Shown here: one piece after another, positions 28,901-40,900 of the stretch
How positions within the stretch are numbered: position 1 is the first letter of the stretch
How the letters are laid out: every line of letters begins with the position of its first letter
NCBI RefSeq assembly: GCF_032854445.1
Contig: NC_088295.1
Location: 85,358,644-85,422,643 of the forward strand
DNA: 64,000 nucleotides
Source: Liolophura sinensis
Lineage: Eukaryota; Mollusca; Polyplacophora; Chitonida; Chitonidae
Direction: 5' to 3'
Translations under genes and position numbers: made by a program
The notes under the pieces: generated by a model
Database searches by the model: none
Told to the model about the DNA's origin: nothing
What the model saw: the letters and a program-made list of their open reading frames with translations, nothing else

Positions 28901-31900
28901 ACTATATAATAATTATAAAATAGTACGTTTCAGTGACCGAGGGGTGGGGGGGGGGGGGGGTTGGGGTAGCACGCCAGTGCAAAGCAATGACCCTGGAGCC
29001 TCTCACCAATGCGGTCGCTGTGAGTTCAAAGACAGCTTATGCTGGTGTCCTCTCCGGCCATACATGGGAAAGTCTGCCAGCACCCGGTTTCCTCCCATCA
29101 CAATGTTGGCCGCCGTGGTATAATTGAAATATTCTTGAGTACGGCGTGAAACACCAATAAAATAAGTAAATAAATAAATAGTACGTTTCAGAAGATATTT
29201 CCCTATCATTTTTTTATCAGGAGGCCGATTCAGTATTTTGCAAAACGGAGAGTTTCACTTGCGAGATGTCCGAGATCTTGATGGCGACATGGGAACTTCC
29301 GGTGAATACGCCGCCTACCGGTGTGTCACAAGAAACATTCTGACCGGAGACGAGAGAACCAGCAAGTTTGCATACCTCCATGTTCATGGTAAGCTTCGAC
29401 CATTAAATACATTTGTATACATCCTTGTTCATGATAAGATACTACTATTAAATGTGTTTAATTGTAAATTGTATACATCCATGTTCATGGTAATCTACTA
29501 CATGTACTAGTTGTGTACCTCCCTTTTTCTGTTAAGTTACTTTAGTTAATGGGCCAGAAAAATATAAAGAACCGAGTGTCATTAGAAAAATATGTGTGTA
29601 ATTTTTTTAGATTTGTTTTTACTGAGAGAAGTACAGCTACCATGATTATAAAGTGGGCTTTATTAGCCACATTTTGTTTTAAGATGTGAAGGCACTTTTG
29701 CACCCGAAATAACCTTTTACTGAAATCTGTTTACATAATTGTAATGTCTTGTACAGAAAACTTGAGACCTGTGAAACAGCTAATCTGGTATATACTATAC
29801 ACCGACACACAAAATAATCACAGTTTCAGGAAATATGACCGATAATTATCTGAACTTTTGACATGACTTTTGTCCGTCAAGAATTGTTTGGTTATTTCAA
29901 CATACAGTTTTTCACGGTCTTCCCGATGAAGCTTTTTCATTGTTTTGTTTGTTCCTCTGTTAAATGCGTTACTGTGCCTATATATGTAAGATAGGTTCCT
30001 ACACATTAATGCGATTGTATGCCTCCGTGTTCATGATAAGCTACTGTGGAAAAATACGTTCATGTAACCCCATGGTTATCGTTCGTTACTATCGTCCAGT
30101 AAACACCTTTGCATATCTTCATAGCGTATATCGGGTCCTCAGTTGCCGAGGTGGTTTAGCGTGCCAATGAGGCGCAATGACCCAAAAACCTCTCACCAAT
30201 GCGGTCGCTGTTAGTGCAATTCCAGGTCATACTGGCTTTCTCTCCGACCATACGTAGAAAGGCCTGCAGCAACCTGCGGATTGTCGGGAGTTTCCCCCGT
30301 GCTCTGCCCGGTTTTCTCCAACCATAATGCTGGCCGACATCATAGACATGAGCACCTTAATCACTGGTTCTAATTCCTTAAACAATCAAGATAAGTTGTG
30401 GAAAGATCTCCAACATCAGTTCTAATTTGCCATGACAGATCCGCCGGCCGGAGGTTCCGCACCTGTTATCCAATCATCAGACAAGACAAGAAAAATTGAA
30501 GTCAGAGAACTGGAAACCAGTGAACTTCCCTGCGTGGCAGATGGCTATCCCTTCCCGACATACAACTGGAAAAAAGATGGCAGGCCTATCGTGATAGACA
30601 ACTTCCGGTTGAGCCAAAATGGCGGCAATCTGATTATAAACCACACTGGAGTGAGCGATAGTGGACTGTATATTTGTACTGCCACAAACGACCACGGAAA
30701 AGTCAGCGCTTCCACAAATGTCACTGTCACAGGTTGGTTTTTGTCTCACTAATTTTAATATTTGTTGGAAAAATGGGGAATTTTCACTTAAGTTCACGCT
30801 GTAATCCGGAAGACGTGGGACTTTGCGACATCATGAGTTAATCCGTTGGGTTGTTAGTTTACTTTGACCCAGCTCTGAAGTTGTCTGGAATAAGTTTAAA
30901 TTCTGAGATTATCATATTGCCAAATAAAAAAAATTTTATGAAGAATGCTAGCAAGAAATCTGCTGCATTACTTATCGTGATTGGTTTGTCTTACAGCTAC
31001 ACTTGCTGCCTCAATCCAACCCGATTTCCAAGTGGTGGACGCCGGTCACATCGCGGTCTTCAACTGTTCTGTGTTTGGTAACCCCGTCCAGGAAGTGAAA
31101 TGGTATCACAATGGAGAATTGCTGGAACACAGCTCTAGGATATCCATCAAATCGGACGCTGTGTTACAAATAGGGGAAGTTAGCGGACCGGACGAGGGAA
31201 TGTACCAATGTGAGGTTTCTAATGAGAAAGAAAGCGCTCAAGGCACATCTCAGCTGCTATTGGGAGGTAAGAGGTGCTTGTGTTGTACTACATTTGCTGA
31301 GAGTATAACCCCTTACTATAAGGATGCATTATCTAACATTTGAACAAGTGCTCCGGTTGTACTTTAGAAGGACTTGCAGCAAACTGCGGATGATCGTTGG
31401 CTTCCCCTGGGCTCTGTCCGTTTTCTTCCCACATAATGCTGGCCGCTGTCGTATAAGTGAAATATTGTTGAGTATGGTGTAAAACACCAATGAAATAAAT
31501 TTATTTATCTCAACCTATGTAAATAAATAAATAGATAAACTTTGAGAAACTCTGGCCTATTTTAGAATCTTCTTTAAAGTTTGCCATTCTTTTCTTATGG
31601 ATTGTATGGCGAGAGGGAGAGAGAGAGGGAGCATGGACACACAACCAGTTGTCAAAATAGATTTTCTCCATATTTTCTGTTCTGATTTAATTCAAGTCGC
31701 CAAACCATCCCTGTTGGAGACTTTCGACGATGTACGACTTCAACCCGGAAGTTTCGTGTCCATGAAATGTGTGGCATCTGGAAACCCTAAACCAGAAATC
31801 ACGTGGTCACGTGACGGAGAAATCGTGATGAGCAGCGCGAGGTTATCGTTAAGCATTGACTACACAGGGGATGGGAATATCGTGAGTTACGTGAATGTAA

Positions 31901-34900
31901 CGAATATCCGAGTCCAAGATGGCGGCGAATACCGATGTTCAGCAACTAACAGCGTAGGAGAAGCGGTTCACACAGGCCGCGTTGATGTGTTCGGTAAGTC
32001 GAAATAATGTGGACTACGAACTATCCTTTGTGTTCTTGTCGATTGTTTTGTTCTCGTCTCTTATGAGAAAGGTTCTCATCATATGTTCCCCCAGGAAGTT
32101 CAAATGTTGATCAGGTACGCAAAAACAACGTGATGCAATATGGCATTCTGAGTAAAGCCATGAAATTATATCTTATTACATTGGAAGGAGCACCTGGTGC
32201 ATATTCCTTCTGACAGTCATTTATGTATTGAAAGAAAACTGGCCTGTGTGGAATGAATTGAACTGATATCGCTCGTGTGTCAAAGAAGAACTTGTTGCAG
32301 TTGATGAATCCGTGTAAAATGGCAATTGGAAATGTTACCAATAATCTTTGACATTAAATATGTTTTGATGAACATATAATCCAACACTTCTGGTAGGAGA
32401 CTGCAGTTGTATTTACCATCCACATAAGTCTCGCATTTCCTTTGTTGTATTCGAATCTTGCAGTCAATACGGCATTATTCATTTTCAACCTTTACAGGGG
32501 CGCCTTTTATTCGACCAATGACGAATGTGACAGCTACAGCGAGTCGAAGTTTGACAATCAGGTGCTATGTGACTGGTTATCCAATACAATCTCTTATTTG
32601 GCTCAGAGGTGGGTAATAGAACGTCTGATTATCTCTGTGGTATCAGTGTGATATCCACAAAGTGCAAATTTCGATCGACTGTCTTACCAGGCTCATCTGT
32701 AAAATGAAATAAATATCATCTCAATTTCTTTTGTACATTTCCAGAATTACGTTTTCAATTGAATTTTTTTAGAACCTCATCTAATAGGCCAGTGTCATGC
32801 ATTTTGTCTGAGATTATTTCCCATGTGGCGTGCGTATTTCTTATTTCAGAGGGAAGTGTGTTACCAATAAACCACAGACAGCAGGTGAAGAACGGAGAGC
32901 TAATTGTTCACAATGTCCAAAAGTGGGATGATAACGGGAAGTACACATGTCAGGCGCGGAACGCCGAGGGCAAATCCTACTCCAGGAGCGTCTTTGTCTA
33001 TGTCATGGGTCAGTATAGCTTTGAACAGACTAATCAACACAAATGTGTAAAACCGTGTGAGATTATTCAAACTTCTTTTGAAGAAATACAGAAAGCAATT
33101 GACAACCAATTATGCAAAACGCCTTCTTAAAGCATTATGAGAATATGTATATTTGTAATGCACGCATACTAACAATAAACATACTGGAAATCTGCGCATA
33201 GTGACAATCTATAAATACTGGAAAACTATACATGTACATACTGGAAATCTTTGCATAATGACAATCTATATATGCATGTACATGAGACCTATACATAATG
33301 CAAACGGACAATACATGCATAAAGACAATATATACATACTTGATACCTATACATACTGAAAGTCCATGCCTTATGGTAGTCTATTCGTAATGGTATTTAT
33401 TGTTTTGCTAATCTGGTAAGCTTTCAGAGTTCTAATTTCCATTTTGGAATTTGAAGGCGTTTTGCAGGGCACTTAAGATATTTTGCGTAAAAGTCGTGAG
33501 AATATCTGAATTTTCTGAACTACTTTGTGATTATCTGTGTTTAGAGTTTAGAAAGAAACCTGTATAATGGGACAAGATAGAAATGTTTGTTATACTGACT
33601 CACACCTGTGATCTGTTCTCAGAACCACCTGTCATAGATTCGTTCCACTTCTCCAAGCGGAAACAGGGCGATCGAGTGGTGGTGTCATGCGTAGTAAGCA
33701 CCGGCGATCTACCCATTGAAATAACCTGGAAGAAAGACGGCAAGAGCATCCGGCAAGGGGAATCAGGCATCCGCATACAGGTATAGTCAAAGCACTTTAC
33801 CTCGGTCCTTGGCCTCCCAACTGTGTTTTTTACTTCTTTTTTCTAGTGATGTCGTCTTTTGCTATCAAGAAGCCACACGATTCCAGGTAAGCTGCATTTT
33901 TCCGGCTTCCTCACACAAACAACTGTATTTCTTTGTTTTCTCAGAAAACGGGCCCCTATTCCAGTCAGCTGTCTATTAACGATGCCAGCCCAAGACACGA
34001 TGGTAACTACACTTGTTACGCCAGTAACGATGCTGCCTCCAGTAACTATACGGCCAGCTTTCACGTGGATGGTAGGCTTCAACTTTATTTGAACTCGACC
34101 GTGAACATTTTTATATTGCTATATCACTAATGCCCAGAAAGATTTGACACATTCGATGATACTATATCAGTTTAGTTGATTTTTCAAAGTAATAAAAGTA
34201 TTGCATTATATTGTTGATTGGGTGTTTACTCCACACATTTCCTTCTACATGTATTTCAAGTTGTCTTGAAGGCAGAGCGTTTCTTGGCTGATTCAACAAA
34301 CGCACCGCTCTGAGACTGGCTATATCTAATACCACTGACAAATGGGGTCAGGTGGCAGAATCCCTGTCCCGCTAGTTTGAAGGTGAAGGGCGGTATTGTC
34401 ACTAACGTTTGATTGTTTTTCTCCGTCCATAGAACATAACGACTTTGCTTTAGTTGAATAGTTTAAAAGTACAGCGGTAAATCCCAGTCAAATAAATAAA
34501 ATAAATACAATGCATCTTGTCATCAGTACCACCCCGTTGCGCTCTGAAACCCGGAATTCCTTCACTGTCAGTTTGTTTGTGAATACAATGTCTCTTGCCC
34601 ACAGTACCTCCCCGCTGGGTTCTGGAACCCCAGGACTCCTTTGTTGTCCTGGGAGATGCAGTGAAGATCGACTGTCAGACCACGGGAAAACCCGACCCTA
34701 TGGAGGAATGGAAAAAAGCTACAGGTAATCAAGGACTTTCAACTAATGAGGACATATTCTCAGAGCTGTATATGTGTTAAGAAGAGCCATTTCATGTAGC
34801 TTGGCCCAGGATCGATCACACTTTCCATGTCTTTGGCTCAGCGACAACTTTTGTGTGGGCGGCATGCACGGTTTTGTAATTCAAAAGGGACCTGTCTGTT

Positions 34901-37900
34901 AAGGGGAAACTGTCGGCGTGAAACGATTTTCCGAAAGATCTGAAGCTTCGTAACGCATAACTTGTTCCGTTATTACGTGCTTGATTCACTTTCAAAGATG
35001 TTATCTAAATATCACAATATAATTTGATAATGATGGTTACTGTGGTTACCGGTTAAAGTGAGATTGTTAATTAATGTTTGTCTCATTTCCGATAACAATT
35101 AATTCTGTAAAGAGTAACGGCGAACAGACAAGGCCAGTGGAAGTCTGAACACAGACTGTCTAATGTTAATAAATGTTTGTCTCATTTCCGATAACAATTA
35201 ATTCTGTAAAGAGTAAGGGCGAACAGACAAGGCCAGTGGAAGTCTGAACACAGACTGTCTAATGTTAATAAATGTTTGTCTCATTTCCGATAACAATTAA
35301 TTCTGTAAAGAGTAAGGGCGAACAGACAAGGCCAGTGGAAGTCTGAACACAGACTGTCTGTTATCTGTACCAAGGTCTATGTAGACCTCGGTACTTAAAT
35401 CTTGAAAACATTAAGGTACGATTGGTGCAGAATGCGCAGTTACGGCATACCACATGGAAACACTTGCACCAAGTACACAAGTGATGTGGGGTTGTAGATG
35501 CACTTCCTTCTAACGACATGCTTATGCTATAAACTGAAAGGTCACATTACCAGTGCATGCACTATGGACTTTGTTGTTGATTATAGTGCATATAGAATGG
35601 ACCTGGCGCAAGCAAATTTACTGATCACCAAAGTTTAGCTTAAGCATAACTTGACGTTTTGTGTTTACAGGCAAAGAGCCAGGGAACTATCGCCCACTGA
35701 AATTTGACGAGGAAATCAGCCGAGGAGTTAAACGGGTGGAACAGTTCCCTAATGGCACTTTGGCAATCCGTCGAGCTAGAGAGCAGGATCATGGCTACTA
35801 TTTGTGTCACTCCAGCAATCGAATTGGGGCTGGTCTCAGCAAAGTCATCTTCCTGAAAGTACACAGTAAGTGGTCTGCTCAATATTCTGTGAATCCAACG
35901 TTGAAGTTTTATATTTGTTACTAATCGTAGATTTTCCCCTCCCTTCTTCCCGTGTATAACACACAAGTCTCTGATATGTGGATAGGCTTACTGCATGCGA
36001 TTGTACACTGATATCATATATATGTACATGAAATTCCATTAAGCTTGTGCTTTTTTGACCCACACTTATTTTAAACCCGGGTCATACTTTTATTATGTGT
36101 CAATGTTTGGAAGTATGTAGTTTAATGAATTTGTTCTGTTGTTATTTACTAGTTCCGGCTCATTTTGAAAACACAACCTTGAACCATACAGTTAAAAAAG
36201 GCAGCAATTTCACCATAGAGTGCAATGCAATCGGAGACAAGCCAATATCCATAGCCTGGAAGTTTGACGAGAAAGAGATTGACTTTGAATCTCACAGGTA
36301 GTAAATTAATTTAATAATTCACCTGTACTGTAGAAACCATAACTCTATCAGTATACAAGTTTCTGAAAACCCAGTAACATTGCTTTAATGTATTAACATT
36401 TATTCCTGGTTCACTTTATAGTCATGACGTATGTAAATGCTAGATTTCGTGGGACCCATACAAAAACAAACATGCTTAATTATTGTGTATTAAATCAGTA
36501 GCCGACAGATGTTTTATTAGCATAAAAGTGTAACCTTTGAAAGGACACGAAACCCTGCGTATTAAAACACAGAGTTTCATGTGCGAATGTATTTTGATGC
36601 TAGACTTCTTTTTGGGTTTGTGCGTGTTTAGGAAATCCTTGTCCCAGAGTAGTACAGACAGAGGGAAGGTTTCCAGACTGAACATATTCCCAGTGAGACG
36701 CTTTGATTCCGGTTTCTACGTCTGTAGTACCAAGAACCTGTTCGGCAACGGAGTCCTCACAATTCAGTTGTTTGTCATAGGTACCTGTTTCTGTTATTTA
36801 TGTGTCTGGTTCATATATCTAGTGGATGTGATGACGAAATATGCATCTTAATTTCTGTTCTCATCCGGTACGAACTTGTTTCAAGTGGCAACCAGGATAT
36901 TTGACATCACATACTCCATAACGTATTACTCCAGACAGTTGATATAGCTGTTCAGAGAGCTAAAAGGTAATGAAAATGACAATCTGAATAAAACCATAAA
37001 GCGAGTTGTTATTGCGTTGACAGAACCACCTGATGCACCGTTTGACATCCGCCTGGACAGGACGGGAAGCCGCAGTATCTCACTGGCTTGGAAGAAGCCT
37101 TACGACGGCAACAGTGAGATAACGAATTACCTGATCCAATATAAAAATACTACAGGTACAGTAAAACCTAACTGCTGATCAAACTGTCTTCACAGTGTCT
37201 CTCATGTTACATGTGCTAAAACTTCACTAGACTATCGGTTTATTACGCCATATAGTAACCTGTAATCTCCCTTCTCAGAGGAAATCAGTATAAAGAACGG
37301 TAAATAATTAGGTTCCGTCCACATAAAATATGCATTAAGTCATCCCCAGCCGACACAAATGGGACCTGGTCGAATGGCAGTTGTGAAGAAATGAAACGAT
37401 GTTACATACACTTTAATGATTGGTAAATACTGTGTAATTTTCAAACTCAGTGCTGGTTTTCAAACGCCATTAAATACTGTGTAATTTTCAAACTCGATGC
37501 TGGTTTTCAAACTCCAGTACATACTGTGTAATTTTCAAACTCGATGCTGGTTTTCAAACTCCAGTACATACTGTGTAATTTTCAAACTCAATGCTGGTTT
37601 TCAAACTCCAGTAAATACTGTATAATTTTCAAACTCAATGCTGGTTTTCAAACTCCAGTAAATACTGTATAATTTTCAAACTCAATGCTGGTTTTCAAAC
37701 TCCAGTAAATACTGTATAATTTTCAAACTCAATGCTGGTTTTCAAACTCCAGTAAATGCTATGTAAGTTTCATACTCCATGCTGGTTTCAGATTCGGATA
37801 ACTGGCCGGAGGATTGCGCCAGTGTGATGGTTCCAGCAGACGATCTCTCAAGCACGATACCAGGCCTTCATCCGGACTTCTCCTATACTCTCCGGATCCG

Positions 37901-40900
37901 GGCTAACAACTCTGTAGGACTGAGTGAGCCCAGCGCTAAAATCATTGTCAACACTGATGAGGAAGGTAATCCTCTCAGCATAGGCCATCATTACAGAATT
38001 TGAACTTCACGTTGCTAAGTTATCACCACATTTATCACCACATATCAGTCAGTGACCTGAGTTTGTGGATTTTAACTGTGAAACCTAGAATATTTTACTG
38101 ACATTTGTCTATAAACCGCTTGATTTACATTCGAGACCACATTGCACGGTTGACTTGGATAAAGACTGATAGGCATAAGGTTACCACGGCCTTATAGGCC
38201 TACCAGCACTCCAAGGTCCAATCTGCTACCGGGTTTTCCTATCCGTATCTCTGCCAGCTGGTGTCAGCAACAAATCTGTGGTACTATTGAAACGCTCGTA
38301 AATTGCCAGATAAGTCCCATTTGTCAACTAGAGACTTCGTATAAACGGAGATTTAAAGGGATTAGTTTGTTCAGATGACTACAGAAACGTTTACTTTATT
38401 GATTGAATGATTCCTTTTGCAGCACCTACTGGCCCGCCAACAAATGTGACTGTGGAAGCCATTGATTCCCAGGCTCTGAACATCTCGTGGCAGGTAAACC
38501 ATTTTTGCACGTACCAAATTATGAGTACAGCACATTTAACCCTTGATTGTGAGTCTAATTTACCTGTGTTTACTGCCATCTCTACGTCATCTATACCAGA
38601 CTGTCTCCATCTCTTGAGTTGACTTCAGTTCGACCTATAACACTAACACATATCTGTTACCTGTTATGTCCAAATCGATATCACTCAGACAACCAGATGT
38701 CGCATGTACAAAAGAAATAAAGTCACAGATTGTAGGATTTTAGTTTACGTCATTTCCACAGGTAACCTAGTCTTTGCTTTGTTATTTTATTTTAATTTTT
38801 TTTTTTACAACACCCTGGTCCAACTCATAAAGTTTCAACATGCTAAGTAAATCTAGCAGTCATGTGTCTTTTCTTCCATTGTGTGACAGATGCCTGCTCT
38901 GGGATACAGGAATGGCGATATTAAAGGTTACGTCATTGGTATAAAACAATTCAATACTTCCACGCCTTACAAAGAAATCAAGCGCAAAGTGGACACACAC
39001 TTTAAGCCTGTCTACATTATCAGCGGGCTGGAGAAATTTACCAAATATTTGGTAAACATCCGGGCATACAACTCGAGGGGCGCTGGACCGACGTCAGAGG
39101 ACGTCAGCGTCTTGACACTGGAGGACGGTAAGTCAGATTTGATTTCAATAGCACTGGTAATGATTCCACTGTCGAGTCTGCGGTGATCGCATAACCCTTA
39201 AGGCTGCTGTTTGTGATGACGTAACCTCGTGCCGTTCAGGTTGCTGTCGTTTTCTTTTCAATGTTGACGTAACCTCGTGCCGTTCAGGTTACTGTCGCTT
39301 TTTTTTTTCAATGTTGACGTAACCTCGTGCCGTTCAGGTTGCTGTCGTTTTTTTTTTTCAATGTTGACGTAACCTCGTGCCGTTCAGGTTGCTGTCGTTT
39401 TTTTTTTTGTCAATGTTGACGTAACCTCGTGCCGTTCAGGTTGCTGTCGTTTTTTTTTATGTAATATGTAACAACGTATTGCTTGAATATAAAGTCGCCA
39501 AGCTATAATCATGCGTGGGTAACATCACATGACACCCACGTATGACATATCTCACAATGTCACGTAATCAAGTTAGTGCGTGCGCACTTACAGTATTGTG
39601 TTTGTTTACAATAATCCTTCATGCATTCGTGTTTATGTCCCGGACGATAGTTCTGACAGACCTGAGTTGTTCCCCTTACAGTGCCCAGTCAACCTCCACA
39701 GAACGTCGTCGCAGAACCATCCAGTTCTCAGAGCATCACAGTGGTCTGGTCGCCTCCACCATTGTACACTTTGCATGGCATCCTCCAGGGTTACAAGATC
39801 CTCTACAAACCTGTCCGTCTGGACGAAGGTAAGCTTCATACTGAATCGCGATGGTTGGTTTCTGGGTACAGCAATCACCCAAAACCTCCACAAGCCTCTT
39901 TCATATTCGGTCATAAATCACTCCCGACCGCTGTATTCCTTGTCTCCGACATATGTAAATGAGATACCTTACTCAAACCTGTTTCCTGTCCCTATAGATG
40001 AGAGTGATGCGCAGTTCAAGGAAGTGATCGGCTTGGAGGTGACTATACACGGTCTGCAGAAGTACACGAACTACAGCATCCAGGTGCTAGCCTTCACACG
40101 GATGGGGGAGGGAGTACGCTGTGCCCCCATCTACGTCAGAACTAAGGAAGATGGTAAGGCACAGAATTCAGAAATTGCAGCCGTATAACGTCGTTTTATG
40201 TGCTTAGCAGATACCGTTAAGCTATGATTTTTTCCCGTTTTTTATTTTATAAAATACTCCTTTTGTCAATAGCTTATTTTAGACACTGTACAATTGATTG
40301 CACAGGACGAATGACATAAAAAGGAAGATGACAAAATGAAAAGAGAAAATTGTAATTGTAAAAGCTGAATTAAATCCGGATGTTCTCGACTTTCAGAAAA
40401 TGGCAAGTACGGTAGGGTGCTATTGTATTCTAAAGCTAAATAAAACAAACAAGCCTGGGCACTCATCGGTTCTTGTAAAAGAGTTGAAAATGGTTGCCAT
40501 TTTGTTCTTGCCTGTCCGTTCTATGAAGGTTATCACAAGACGCATATTCCAAAATATCTTTGGCAATGTCTAAGCCATGTTAACATCATCACTTTTCTAA
40601 GAAGTGAATCTCTCCTAATAATAAAGAATTTGTCAGTATATTTTTAAGAAGTCAGTGAAATTGCACAATGAAATACTGTTTAATTAGGCTTGAAATGAGT
40701 TCTGTTTCCACAAAATCCATTTCACCAACACTGGGAATCGTCTGGTTTGCTCATGAACCAAGTGTGTTTTTATTTTGTAAATAAAGTTATCATGATTCAC
40801 ATATGACTATATAATGGTAAATTTGGGTGTTACACAGTTCCCAGTAAGCCTGGAGAGTTGAAAGCCTTTCCGGAAAGTCGTACATCCGTGGCTGTGGCCT

